A DNA stretch of 64,000 bases from Geoanaerobacter pelophilus (GTDB lineage Bacteria > Desulfobacterota > Desulfuromonadia > Geobacterales > DSM-12255). The stretch covers positions 248,001-312,000 of the forward strand of contig NZ_JAHCVJ010000001.1 in the NCBI RefSeq assembly GCF_018476885.1. The letters are read 5' to 3'. Below the pieces are notes generated by a model. That model saw nothing but the letters and a program-made list of their open reading frames with translations, searched no databases and was not told where the DNA came from. Position numbers and translations under genes: made by a program. Shown in pieces: positions 56,039 to 64,000 of this stretch. Position 1 is the stretch's first letter; every line of letters starts with the position of its first letter.

Positions 56039-57103
56039 ATGTTCGTTAAGACCAACAATCTCAAGATCAAAAGCATCACACCGATAATCGCGCCGGCTGA
56101 CCTCAGGCAGGTATTCCCTCTATCAGAAGAGTCGAGCGAATTCGTATCATCGAGCAGGGCAACCATCAAGAACATCCTGCTGGGGAAAGACCCCCGCCTG
56201 ATGGTGGTTGTCGGGCCATGCTCGATCCACGACCCTCAAGGGGCCCATGAATATGCCCATCGCTTGGCAAAGCTGGCGGCTGAGGTTTCAGATCAGCTTT
56301 TCCTGATTATGCGGGTCTATTTCGAGAAACCGCGGACAACGGTTGGCTGGAAAGGTCTGATCAACGATCCCGACATGAACGAGACCCATCAGATCTCAAA
56401 GGGTCTGGGCGTGGCCCGGAGCCTGCTGTGCAAGGTTACAGCCCACAAACTGCCGATTGCCACCGAGATGCTCGACCCGATCACCCCGGAATACCTTGCC
56501 GATCATCTCTCCTGGGGCGCCATCGGCGCAAGGACCACGGAATCCCAGACCCACCGGGAACTGGCCAGCGGCCTGTCGTTTCCAATCGGTTTTAAAAACG
56601 GCACTGACGGTAATATGCAGATTGCCATAGATGCCATGATTGCGGCGCAGCACGGGCATCACTTTCTCGGCATCAATCGCGAGGGACTGACCTCGATCGT
56701 TCAAACTACCGGTAATCCCGATGTGCACATGGTTCTGCGCGGTGGCAAAAAACCTAACTATCACCCCGAGGATATCGCCAAGACCGAGGAGATGCTGACC
56801 AAGGCCGGGCTGTTTCCCACAATCATGGTCGATTGCAGCCACGGCAACTCCGAGAAAAACCACGAGAAGCAACCACAGGTGCTGGCGGAAGTCATCAACC
56901 AGATCGAGGCAGGCAACCGCTCAATCTCGGGAGTCATGATCGAGAGCTACCTTGAAGATGGCAACCAGCCCATGCCCAAGAGCCCCAGTGAGATGAAATA
57001 TGGGGTTTCCATAACCGATAAGTGCATTGGCTGGGCAACCACCGAAAAAGTGCTGCGTGAAGCCCATGCAAGACTCAAGAAGTGTGGTGGCAGAAAAATC
57101 TGA
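56039..57103 (+). CDS. 3-Deoxy-7-phosphoheptulonate synthase (class I, AroF/G/H type)
   Basis: A 354-residue enzyme for the first step of aromatic amino acid synthesis, condensing phosphoenolpyruvate and erythrose 4-phosphate. Landmarks are VVVGPCSIHDPQ, MRVYFEKPRTTVGWKGLINDP, GARTTESQTHRELASGLS, GFKNGTDGN, the metal-binding region VDCSHGNSEKNH, and GVMIESYLEDGNQ. The extended N-terminus is typical of feedback-inhibited members. The ATG follows GAGAGGGAATGCC; an upstream ATG at 56015 is less likely. Followed by a strong terminator. Confidence 0.95.
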   Translation: MFVKTNNLKIKSITPIIAPADLRQVFPLSEESSEFVSSSRATIKNILLGKDPRLMVVVGPCSIHDPQGAHEYAHRLAKLAAEVSDQLFLIMRVYFEKPRTTVGWKGLINDPDMNETHQISKGLGVARSLLCKVTAHKLPIATEMLDPITPEYLADHLSWGAIGARTTESQTHRELASGLSFPIGFKNGTDGNMQIAIDAMIAAQHGHHFLGINREGLTSIVQTTGNPDVHMVLRGGKKPNYHPEDIAKTEEMLTKAGLFPTIMVDCSHGNSEKNHEKQPQVLAEVINQIEAGNRSISGVMIESYLEDGNQPMPKSPSEMKYGVSITDKCIGWATTEKVLREAHARLKKCGGRKI

Positions 57104-57127
57104 TTAAGCTGCAGGAACGAAAAAAAA

Positions 57128-57160
57128 GAAGGCCCGCTGGTACAACAGCGGGCCTTCTTT
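57128..57160 (+). terminator. Bidirectional terminator after DAHP synthase
   Basis: GAAGGCCCGCTG, loop GTACAA, CAGCGGGCCTTC (perfect 12-pair stem), flanked by A-run on the left and TTT on the right. It serves both convergent genes. Confidence 0.92.
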
Positions 57161-57169
57161 CGTCAGAGA

Positions 57170-58615
57170 TCAATTCGCTCTTCGCAGGAGCTCTGCCAGC
57201 GAAAACGGCATGACGTTGATGTCGTAGATCCGGTTTGCCCCCAACCAGACCACATCCAGGATTATGGCGGTCTGACCCGGCTGTTGGACATATTTAAGCG
57301 GGTCTACAATCCAGGTAATGGTCGGGTTCCCGTAGAAAGCCCGTAGCGACTGCTGCATGTAGGCCCGGCCCGTCGGACCGTTGACCGCAAAGAACCAGGT
57401 ATTCTGAGGAAACTGAGGAATTTTTTGCTTAATTGCCGTCAGAAATACTTTAACCGGCTCACCATCGCTAGCCCAGGCCTTGCCCCGGCTATTTATCAAA
57501 CCGTAATTGTGCCAGAGATAAAATGAAAAGGCGATAACAACAAGCAGATAGCCGATGACTTTGCCCCAGCGCAACCAGGCATCTCTTAACACCACGGCAT
57601 AACAGAAGGCAGCTCCCACCGAAGGCAGATACATATGACGGCTGATCGAGTTGAAGATATACTTGGGCTCGAACTGCGAGAGACTGCTCAGGCTTTGGGG
57701 GAGAAACGACAGGAAAACCCACCCTAGGCCAAACAGCATCAGCCGGCGATCCTTTACCCAGAAGAGCATTACCGGCAGGATGATTGCTGTCGCGTAAATA
57801 CGCGGATCAGCCATCTTCAGACGACCATCGGGCTGAAGGAAAAACACCGCCCAGCCTGAAAAGAGAGAATGCAGCGGACGAAATGCAGAGTGGGTCACCA
57901 GTTCTGACTGCACATGCAGTACCTGGTATATGATCAGGTAATTGACAACAACATTGGCAATAATAATAACGGCAAACGGTAAAGTACGCCGCACTATCCC
58001 CTTGAAGTCGCTGAACCCTCCGAAAAACAGGACCTCGAACAAGGCAGCGACCAGTGGCAGGGACGCCGACTCCTCCTTGCTCAACACTGCAATTATAAAA
58101 AGAAAGAGCGCCGCACAATAATAGCGACGCTCTCCAGTTCTGCGATATTCGACATATGCGGTCAGCGTTAATAAGTAGTGGAACAGGTTGAGCGGGGTCG
58201 AATTTGCCGCGCGCCAGAGAATCGCATCTGCACCAATGGCTGAGGCGGCAAAGAATACCGAACTGACTGCTGCCAGGCCGCGGTCAGCAAAAAGCCTGGC
58301 TACCATTATGTAGACCAGGAGGGCATTTGCCAGGTGCAGCGCAATGCTGAACAGGTTATAACCCCGCGGATCAAGCCCTGACAAATGATACAACGGCAGC
58401 CAGACGCTGTTGGCAACAATCCTGAAAATGTAGTTGTAGCCGAGCAAAACCGCCTTTGGGCCACTTTGGACATGTTCAATCAGCCCGAAATCATCGTAGG
58501 TAAAAAAATTATCGATGAACGGTCCATAATAGATAGCTGTCACGACTGAGACAACCACCAGCACTGAACCAAAGAGCAAGCCTTCTGCCGATTTAAGCCA
58601 CCGCAACAGTTTCAT
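57170..58615 (-). CDS. Polytopic membrane protein, GT-C glycosyltransferase-like
   Basis: A 481-residue membrane protein starting at ATG 58615, eleven bases after serA stops; the frame extends upstream inside serA but has no signal. About ten membrane helices are seen. The first large loop contains FFTYDDFGLIEHVQ, with the acidic DD pair expected at the catalytic site of GT-C glycosyltransferases that use polyprenyl-phosphate sugars. The C-terminal 100 residues are a soluble periplasmic domain. Substrate unknown; no glycan cluster adjacent. Confidence 0.7.
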   Translation of the reverse strand: MKLLRWLKSAEGLLFGSVLVVVSVVTAIYYGPFIDNFFTYDDFGLIEHVQSGPKAVLLGYNYIFRIVANSVWLPLYHLSGLDPRGYNLFSIALHLANALLVYIMVARLFADRGLAAVSSVFFAASAIGADAILWRAANSTPLNLFHYLLTLTAYVEYRRTGERRYYCAALFLFIIAVLSKEESASLPLVAALFEVLFFGGFSDFKGIVRRTLPFAVIIIANVVVNYLIIYQVLHVQSELVTHSAFRPLHSLFSGWAVFFLQPDGRLKMADPRIYATAIILPVMLFWVKDRRLMLFGLGWVFLSFLPQSLSSLSQFEPKYIFNSISRHMYLPSVGAAFCYAVVLRDAWLRWGKVIGYLLVVIAFSFYLWHNYGLINSRGKAWASDGEPVKVFLTAIKQKIPQFPQNTWFFAVNGPTGRAYMQQSLRAFYGNPTITWIVDPLKYVQQPGQTAIILDVVWLGANRIYDINVMPFSLAELLRRAN

Positions 58616-58625
58616 GAAAGCGGAA

Positions 58626-60254
58626 TCAGTTGCCACAACTGCGGCAGCGGTTGCACTTTGCGGTAGGCATGTGCAGCGCCTTGATAAAGGTTGCTTCAGT
58701 GGCCTTTTTGATCTCCTCAACGACAACCGGAGGCACGGCAGAGTCGATAGAGAGAATGACCATGGCCTCCCCCTTTTTCTCACTGCGGCCCAGGTTCATC
58801 GAGGCGATATTGATTTCATGTTGTCCCATGATGGTGCCGATCTTGCCGATCATGCCGGGGCGGTCAGCATAGTGCATGAGCAGCATGTGCTCCTCAGGGG
58901 TGAAGTCCATGGTGTAGTCACGCAGCCGCACGATACGCGGGATCCCCTCGAACAGAGTCCCGGAAATAAGCCGTCTTTTGCCACCCTCTCCCTCCAGCAC
59001 CAAGGTAATGAGATTGGAAAAGGCATCGGTCTGGGTGGACTTGCTCTCTTCAACGGCAATCCCCATCTGCTCGGCGATGAGCGATGCGTTGACCATGTTG
59101 ACATCCTGCTCAACCACCTTGTTCAGCAGCGCCGCCAGTCCGCAGACCGTGATGGGAGTGCAGTCGTAATGGGCGATGCTGCCGAAAAAGCTGAACGAGA
59201 CCTTGGAGATATTGGTATCCACCAGCTGAATGCCAAAATCGCACATGGTGCTCATCAGGTTCAGGAACGGCCGCATCTGGTCCATCAAGGCCAGATCAAA
59301 GCGTGGAATATTCACGGCATTCTCCAGAGGCTGCTCGTCAAGATAGTTCAGCACCTCCTTTGAAACATCCACCGCAACATTTACCTGCGCCTCAAAGGTG
59401 TTGGCGCCGAGATGAGGGGTTACCACCAGCTTATCCTGGCTGATCAACTCCTTCAACAGATCGGTCTTGGGCGGCTCTTCGCTCCAGACATCTACTGCCG
59501 CCAGGGCAATCTTGCCGCTCTTGAGATTGGCCAGCAGCGGCGCCTCACCAATCACGCCGCCACGGGCGACATTGAGGATAATGACGCCACTCTTCATCAG
59601 GCCAAACTCACGGTCGCCGATCATCCCCATTGTCTCGTCATTGAGCGGGGTATGGACCGTGATGATATCGCAGTTCTTGTAAATCTCGTCGTGCGTGACC
59701 AACTTGACGCCAAGGTCGTGTGCTCTTTTTGCGGCAATGTACGGGTCGCAGGCGAGTACCTCGCACTCAAACGCCTTGAGCCGGGTCGCCACCCTCCCCC
59801 CGACCTTGCCAAGGCCGATGACTCCTGCGGTCTTACCCTTGAGTTCAACACCGGTAAAGGGCGCCCGTTTCCATTCACCCTTCTTGAGAGAGGCATTGGC
59901 AACGGTCACATTGCGGCACGCCGACAGCAGCAGCGCCATGGTATGTTCAGCAGCGCTGTTGGTGTTACCGAACGGCGCATTGACCACGATTACCCCTCGG
60001 GAGCTGGCATACTCAACATCAACATTGTCGATCCCTACTCCGGCCCGCGCCACCATCTTGAGCTTCTTGCCGGCATCGAGCACATCACGGTCTACCGTAG
60101 TACCGCTTCGGGTTATGATCACCTCGTAGTCGCCTATGGCCTTGAGGAGTTCTTCCTTGCTGAGCCCCAGTCGCACATCCATCTCCACCCGGGGGTCCTG
60201 TTTAAGCAGAGCCAGCCCTTCGCTGGCGACTTCATCGGTTACGATAATTTTCAT
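58626..60254 (-). CDS. serA: D-3-phosphoglycerate dehydrogenase
   Basis: A 542-residue long-form enzyme for the first step of serine synthesis. Substrate domain, NAD domain with VIGLGKVGGRVA, catalytic Arg in NVARGGVIGE, Glu in WSEEPP, and His in VTPHLGANTFEAQ. An allosteric substrate-binding domain (about 315-450) and an ACT domain (about 452-527, MLLMHYADRPGMIGKIGTIM) follow. The last 15 residues form a Cys-rich tail (AKCNRCRSCGN) beyond the ACT fold. GGAGATGAT precedes the ATG. Confidence 0.95.
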   Translation of the reverse strand: MKIIVTDEVASEGLALLKQDPRVEMDVRLGLSKEELLKAIGDYEVIITRSGTTVDRDVLDAGKKLKMVARAGVGIDNVDVEYASSRGVIVVNAPFGNTNSAAEHTMALLLSACRNVTVANASLKKGEWKRAPFTGVELKGKTAGVIGLGKVGGRVATRLKAFECEVLACDPYIAAKRAHDLGVKLVTHDEIYKNCDIITVHTPLNDETMGMIGDREFGLMKSGVIILNVARGGVIGEAPLLANLKSGKIALAAVDVWSEEPPKTDLLKELISQDKLVVTPHLGANTFEAQVNVAVDVSKEVLNYLDEQPLENAVNIPRFDLALMDQMRPFLNLMSTMCDFGIQLVDTNISKVSFSFFGSIAHYDCTPITVCGLAALLNKVVEQDVNMVNASLIAEQMGIAVEESKSTQTDAFSNLITLVLEGEGGKRRLISGTLFEGIPRIVRLRDYTMDFTPEEHMLLMHYADRPGMIGKIGTIMGQHEINIASMNLGRSEKKGEAMVILSIDSAVPPVVVEEIKKATEATFIKALHMPTAKCNRCRSCGN

Positions 60255-60356
60255 ATCATCTCCTTGCTGGGAACGTCCCTTTATAAGCGGCTAACTATAG
60301 ACCTGAAGCGTAAAAAATGCAAGACCGCCGGGAAATTTTCGTGGTATACAAGAGCC

Positions 60357-60827
60357 ATGAACCAGCCAATCCCATTCAACATCGTTTTGATCGAACCCGA
60401 AATCCCGCCGAACACCGGCAACATTGCCCGCCTGTGCGGCGCCACCGCTACCCCGCTCCATCTTGTGGGCAAACTCGGCTTTTCCCTGGACGACCGTTAT
60501 CTGAAACGGGCCGGACTGGACTACTGGAGCGAGGTCGAAGTCGTTACCTGGCCCGATCTGGCGACCTTGCAGGCGGCACATCCCCAGGCCCGGTTCGTCT
60601 ACACCAGCAAAAAGGCCGCAACCAGCCATGCCGCCTTTCAGTTCCACGAAGGAGACTTCATCGTCTTCGGCAAGGAAACCAAAGGACTGCCTGACGACCT
60701 GATCGCGGCCAACCCTGACACCAGCATCCGAATCCCTATCTTCGGCAACGTCAGAAGCCTCAACCTGTCAACTGCGGCAGGGATCGTGCTCTACGAGGCG
60801 CTGCGGCAGTGTGGCAGGCTGGAGTAA
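60357..60827 (+). CDS. trmL: tRNA (cytidine(34)-2'-O)-methyltransferase
   Basis: A 156-residue SPOUT methyltransferase that 2'-O-methylates the wobble base of tRNA-Leu isoacceptors. Knot motifs are PPNTGNIARLCGA, FIVFGKETKGLP and IPIFGNVRSLNLSTAAGIVLYE. The start is ATG 60357 (MNQPIPFNIVL). The open frame continues upstream through serA antisense to 59412, but that part is a shadow. It is followed by purT. Confidence 0.93.
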   Translation: MNQPIPFNIVLIEPEIPPNTGNIARLCGATATPLHLVGKLGFSLDDRYLKRAGLDYWSEVEVVTWPDLATLQAAHPQARFVYTSKKAATSHAAFQFHEGDFIVFGKETKGLPDDLIAANPDTSIRIPIFGNVRSLNLSTAAGIVLYEALRQCGRLE

Positions 60828-60880
60828 GCTTCCCGGTCGTGACATTTTGAATAACACTAAACCATGGAGGACAACATCGT

Positions 60881-62065
60881 ATGAACATCGGAACCCCGCT
60901 GAAACCAGGCGCCACGAAACTGCTGCTGCTGGGATCAGGAGAATTGGGCAAAGAAGTCGCCATTGAGGCGCAACGACTGGGAGTGGAAGTGATCGCTGTT
61001 GACCGCTACCCCCATGCCCCGGCCATGCAGGTGGCACACAGAAGCCATGTCATCAGCATGCTGGACCGGGATGCGCTGCGCCGGGTGGTGGAAGCAGAGC
61101 GGCCCGACCTGATTGTGCCGGAGATTGAGGCCATTGATACCGCCTTTCTCCTGGAACTGGAGCAGGGGGGACAGCGTGTTATTCCCACGGCCCGCGCCAC
61201 AAACCTGACCATGAACCGCGAAGGGATACGGCGTCTGGCGGCCGAGGAACTAGGATTGCCCACAGCACCCTATGCCTTTGCCCAGAGTGCCGAAGAGTTG
61301 CGCTCTGCAGCCGCTGCCATCGGGTTCCCCTGCGTGGTGAAACCGATCATGAGCTCGTCGGGCAAGGGACAAAGCGTGGTGAAAACCGCCGCAGAAGTCG
61401 ATACCGCTTGGCACTATGCCATGGACGGGGCACGCGGCGCTTCCGACACTGTTATTATTGAGGGCTTTATCGATTTTGATTACGAGATCACACAACTGAC
61501 GGTCCGCCACGCCGGAGGCACCTCATTCTGTCCCCCAATCGGTCATGTGCAGATCAAAGGCGATTACCACGAATCATGGCAACCGATGGCCATGTCACCT
61601 GCGGCGCTTGCCGAAGCCCGCCGCCAGGCTGAGGCGGTTACCACTGCCCTGGGCGGTTATGGCATCTTCGGGGTGGAGCTGTTTATCAAAGGGGACACGG
61701 TCCTGTTCAGTGAGGTATCCCCCCGTCCCCACGACACCGGCATGGTTACTATGATTTCCCAGAATCTGAGTCAATTCGAACTCCATGTGCGCGCCATACT
61801 CGGGCTACCGGTACCCGAGATCCTTAACCTTGCCCCTTCTGCCAGCCACGTTATCCTGGCGGCAGACAACCAGGATAACGTGCGCTTCGAAGGCATTGCA
61901 GAGGCCCTTAATGTCGCCACCGCCAAGCTACGTCTGTTCGGCAAGCCTGATACCCGCCCCGGCCGCCGCATGGCGGTTGCTCTGACCCAGGGCGCATCCA
62001 CGGATGAGGCCAGAAGCCGGGCAGAGACCAGTGCCCATTGCGTTCAGCTGGTTCCGCAAGGGTAA
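60881..62065 (+). CDS. purT: Formate-dependent GAR transformylase
   Basis: A 394-residue ATP-grasp enzyme making formyl-GAR from GAR, formate and ATP in purine synthesis. N-terminal Rossmann region [24 protein letters not shown]-grasp segments [29 protein letters not shown], and metal residues in [15 protein letters not shown]. The use of formate fits an anaerobe. GGAGG lies before the ATG. No other pur gene is near. Confidence 0.95.
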   Translation: MNIGTPLKPGATKLLLLGSGELGKEVAIEAQRLGVEVIAVDRYPHAPAMQVAHRSHVISMLDRDALRRVVEAERPDLIVPEIEAIDTAFLLELEQGGQRVIPTARATNLTMNREGIRRLAAEELGLPTAPYAFAQSAEELRSAAAAIGFPCVVKPIMSSSGKGQSVVKTAAEVDTAWHYAMDGARGASDTVIIEGFIDFDYEITQLTVRHAGGTSFCPPIGHVQIKGDYHESWQPMAMSPAALAEARRQAEAVTTALGGYGIFGVELFIKGDTVLFSEVSPRPHDTGMVTMISQNLSQFELHVRAILGLPVPEILNLAPSASHVILAADNQDNVRFEGIAEALNVATAKLRLFGKPDTRPGRRMAVALTQGASTDEARSRAETSAHCVQLVPQG

Positions 62066-62563
62066 ATCTTAGTGGATATAAAGTGTTCCAACAGTAGGTT
62101 ACAGATTAACAAGGAGATGACCTGACCAGCCCGTCAGGTCGTCTTCCACGTCCTCAATACAGCTCGCACTTCAGCAACCGGCAATCCATCGGGCCATTCC
62201 ACAGCAGTATTCGCCGCGCCTTCACCTCTCCCAACCGACCGCCATACGGCGGGTCTCAGTCAAGATTAAAAGCATTGCAAACCTTTTGACATTTATTAGA
62301 AACAGGGAAATAATGCGCGCTAATTTGCTGACACCCATGCATTAGCTGTTTCAAGCGCAACCTGATTGGAAGATGACCGTAATCAGCCTATGGATGTTGG
62401 CCAGATTTGGCCAGCATCCTTTTAAGAGTGTTGACCAATATGGCTTTTATCTTAAATACAATAAGTTACGCCAATAGCATTTATATGTTTTTTTGTTATT
62501 GGCAGACTAAAAGGTATGTTGGCCAGAACTGATCAATAATAAGTTGGACAAGAAGGGATATAA
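62066..62563. other. Gene-free stretch with inverted and direct repeats
   Basis: About 500 bases with no convincing open frame. It holds a perfect hairpin GACCTGAC-CAGCCC-GTCAGGTC (62119-62140, no T-run), a 12-base direct repeat ATGTTGGCCAGA at 62394-62405 and 62516-62527 with an extra TTGGCCAG at 62407-62414, and GCCAATA/TATTGGC arms at 62470-62503. It may be a decayed element or a binding region; no gene is seen. Confidence 0.45.
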
Positions 62564-62920
62564 TTATCGACTAGAACCCAAGAGAATCTCGTTCATATCT
62601 CCCTTTGCCTTAAAGCTTACAAAAAGAAGATATGGCGCAAGAAACATTGTGCCGCCGAAAAATCCTAACATGCCAATAATTATTCCACCGGGAGAGAACT
62701 GATGACGCCATGCAAGCCATAATCCGGAAAAAATCAATAAACACATGAAGTCAAAATTGAATTGCCCAGGCCATGTCATGGCTACCATGTCGCCGAAAAA
62801 CTGCGGAAATAAATTCCAACCATGGTTTAGCCCCACAATGCTCGTATAAACAATGATGCAGATTATCATTGCAATCAATAGTATACGAAACGGAACCAAC
62901 CTATTAATTTCAGTTGACAT
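62564..62920 (-). CDS. Small four-helix membrane protein under TetR control
   Basis: A 118-residue protein starting at the ATG after GGAGAGAATC. About three to four membrane helices: residues 10-30, a central pair (FMCLLIFSGLWLAW; IIIGMLGFFGGTMFLAPYLLF), with NHGWNLFPQFFGD in a loop. The family is not recognised with certainty; it resembles small hypothetical membrane proteins often beside TetR genes. Divergent from a TetR regulator across a double palindrome, so it is probably the repressed gene. Confidence 0.7.
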   Translation of the reverse strand: MSTEINRLVPFRILLIAMIICIIVYTSIVGLNHGWNLFPQFFGDMVAMTWPGQFNFDFMCLLIFSGLWLAWRHQFSPGGIIIGMLGFFGGTMFLAPYLLFVSFKAKGDMNEILLGSSR

Positions 62921-62943
62921 GATTCTCTCCACAAATCAATTAT

Positions 62944-62981
62944 TGTAGCGGTTGCTACAATAATATGTAGCAACCGCTACA
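62944..62981. promoter_or_regulatory. Double palindromic TetR operator
   Basis: Two perfect TGTAGC-N4-GCTACA palindromes (62944-62959 and 62966-62981), 22 bases centre to centre, that are also reverse complements of each other. They fill the divergent gap between the membrane protein and tetR, so the regulator probably controls both. Confidence 0.8.
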
Positions 62982-63003
62982 GTTCTTGTCAAGGGATATA
63001 TAG

Positions 63004-63597
63004 ATGAGCAAAACAGACGCGAAAAAACAGATTATCATTGAAAAACTTGCGGATCACCTTCTTCAATTTGGCATGAAGGAATCAAGTCTGCGTCAATTAG
63101 CTACGGCAGCCGACATGAGCGACCGGATGCTTCTGCATTATTTCACCAATAAAGACGAGTTACTCACTGCTACATTGGTTCGCATCAATGACCGTCTTAT
63201 TAGTATATTAAATAGTGCTAGTTCAGAGCAGATGCCTTTACAGATTTTGCTACCGCATCTTGCCCAGTTGATAAAAAACCCTCTTATCAATCCCTACTTG
63301 AAGCTCTGGCTTGAGTTAGTCCCACTCACCGCAGCAGAAAAAGAGCCATATCTCGCCATAGCTAAACAGATATGCGACACTTTTTTTGGAAAACTGACCT
63401 CAATGCTGAAAGTGGAGCGGGAGGAAGAACGCATCCCACTCGCATCGTTGGCTTTTGCCATGACTGAAGGATTTGTCCTTTTGGATGCACTTGATTTCGA
63501 TACACATATTGCGAGCGCCTTGAAAGGGATAGGAGAAGCCAGATGGACTGTTTTCGCCGAACAAAGTAAAAATGGAAAAGTCCAACCACGTCGTTAG
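63004..63597 (+). CDS. TetR/AcrR-family transcriptional regulator
   Basis: A 197-residue repressor. The N-terminal helix-turn-helix (about 10-60) reads KLADHLLQFGMKESSLRQLATAADMSDRMLLHYFTNKDELL, of which the LHYFTNKDELL part is the family signature. The rest is the helical ligand-binding domain. The ligand is unknown. Its ATG lies 22 bases after the second palindrome, which suggests self-repression as well as repression of the divergent membrane gene. Confidence 0.9.
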   Translation: MSKTDAKKQIIIEKLADHLLQFGMKESSLRQLATAADMSDRMLLHYFTNKDELLTATLVRINDRLISILNSASSEQMPLQILLPHLAQLIKNPLINPYLKLWLELVPLTAAEKEPYLAIAKQICDTFFGKLTSMLKVEREEERIPLASLAFAMTEGFVLLDALDFDTHIASALKGIGEARWTVFAEQSKNGKVQPRR

Positions 63598-63600
63598 ACG

Positions 63601-63642
63601 CCGCCCCAAAAGACGGGCGGGTCAACGCCGACCCCGTTGGCC
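63601..63642 (+). terminator. Tandem hairpins after tetR
   Basis: CCGCCC/GGGCGG (63601-63606, 63615-63620) then GGTCAACG/CGTTGGCC (63620-63627, 63635-63642, one G-T pair). No T-run follows, so termination is uncertain. Confidence 0.3.
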
Positions 63643-63684
63643 GCTAAAAAGAGAATTCTAATTTTACATTTTGAGGAATATCAA

Positions 63685-64000
63685 ATGATATCTGTTTCTG
63701 AACAACTGAATCAATTTGGATGGAATGAATGGTTTGATGCAAAGGCACAAGAAATAATCTGGGCAGGGCACCGTGTTGCACGTGTTGTTGCAGTGGATCG
63801 TGAACAACTTCTTGTAATAGATGAATCTGGTGAATACCGCGCAAAGCTTGCCGGCCGTTTTCTATATACAACTGAGCGACCGAGTGATTTCCCTTGTGTT
63901 GGAGATTGGGTATCCATTCAATACAGCGGCTCTGACGATTTTGGAATAATTCATGACGTCGTTCCGAGAAAGTCGTTTCTTCGGCGCAAGGCTGCAGGAG
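63685..64000 (+). CDS. rsgA: Ribosome small-subunit GTPase RsgA, N-terminal part (cut by window)
   Basis: The first 105 residues of a GTPase that helps mature the 30S subunit. Start ATG after TGAGGAATATCAA. The sequence HRVARVVAVDREQLLVIDE, YRAKLAGRFLY, DFPCVGDWVSIQY and IIHDVVPRKSFLRRKAAG matches the OB-fold domain that precedes the circularly permuted GTPase domain. The rest, including the G motifs and zinc finger, lies beyond the window. A separate rsgA elsewhere in the genome is possible. Confidence 0.88.
   Translation, partial: MISVSEQLNQFGWNEWFDAKAQEIIWAGHRVARVVAVDREQLLVIDESGEYRAKLAGRFLYTTERPSDFPCVGDWVSIQYSGSDDFGIIHDVVPRKSFLRRKAAG

Noticed and set aside
59412-60356. Long open frame running upstream of trmL
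   Set aside because: It is antisense to serA; its translation matches no family and the SPOUT homology starts exactly at ATG 60357.
62119-62140. Hairpin after purT as an intrinsic terminator
   Set aside because: The stem is perfect but the following bases are GTCTTCCACG, not T-rich, so it is only noted in the gene-free region.
63591-63642. GTTAGAC heptamer at the tetR stop followed by hairpins, as an integron attC site
   Set aside because: The matching RYYYAAC core in proper position and the inner paired boxes are missing, and no integrase is present; hairpins are better read as a weak terminator.

Overview
The window looks like chromosomal DNA of a Geobacter-type member of the Desulfuromonadia. 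This rests on the overall gene set: many chemoreceptors and two-component systems, sigma-54 promoter motifs with NtrC-type regulators, a glnK-amtB operon whose leader contains a terminator, a PEP-CTERM protein, DUF2156 and DUF1015 proteins, a ferredoxin-fused aldo/keto reductase, and the glutamine-rich housekeeping set typical of that group. No rRNA or tRNA gene, CRISPR array, insertion sequence or prophage was seen. The species is not identified.

Layout. 0-9 kb: a DUF2156 protein, two secreted proteins, nudC, then cheW with two tandem chemoreceptors behind a FliA (sigma-28)-like promoter. 9-14 kb: agmatine-to-putrescine genes (aguA, aguB), then a PEP-CTERM protein and two CAP-domain paralogues in AT-rich DNA. 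14-17 kb: a DUF2721 membrane protein, glgA and an aldo/keto reductase. 17-23 kb: a four-gene cluster of unknown function (a Cys-rich mini-protein, a 40-residue membrane peptide, an 83-residue coiled-coil/membrane protein and an 8-helix membrane protein) behind a sigma-54 promoter and two matching palindromes, next to a Cache-domain kinase / NtrC-type regulator pair. 23-27 kb: two TolC-family proteins, a lipoprotein and suhB. 27.6-31.8 kb: a nitrogen locus with an orphan kinase and an outer-membrane protein-glnK-amtB operon. Both have sigma-54-like promoters, and the operon has a leader resembling ANTAR-controlled antitermination. 31.8-40 kb: signalling genes, including a REC/degenerate-GGDEF regulator, a cytidylate-kinase-like protein, a cheA-chemoreceptor pair with a second FliA-like promoter, a CheY-like protein and a membrane kinase. 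40-43 kb: RCC1-repeat lipoprotein, DUF4139-type protein and FKBP isomerase. 43-52.3 kb: a long leftward envelope and translation operon (pgpH, ybeY, dgkA-PAP2, corC, lnt, prfB, nlpC/P60, DUF1015). 52.5-62 kb: core metabolism (eno, NAD salvage pncB-pncA, DAHP synthase, serA, trmL, purT) and a membrane glycosyltransferase-like protein. 62-64 kb: a repeat-bearing intergenic region, a TetR regulator divergent from a small membrane protein across a double palindromic operator, and the start of rsgA, cut by the window edge.

The most informative novelty is regulatory. Three sigma-54-type promoters, three candidate activator sites, an ANTAR-like RNA element overlapping a leader terminator, and two FliA-like promoters can be read directly. 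They tie the uncharacterised 17-19 kb membrane-protein cluster to its adjacent two-component system, and the porin-like gene and orphan kinase to nitrogen control. All functional statements come from reading sequence and family knowledge; no database search was run.
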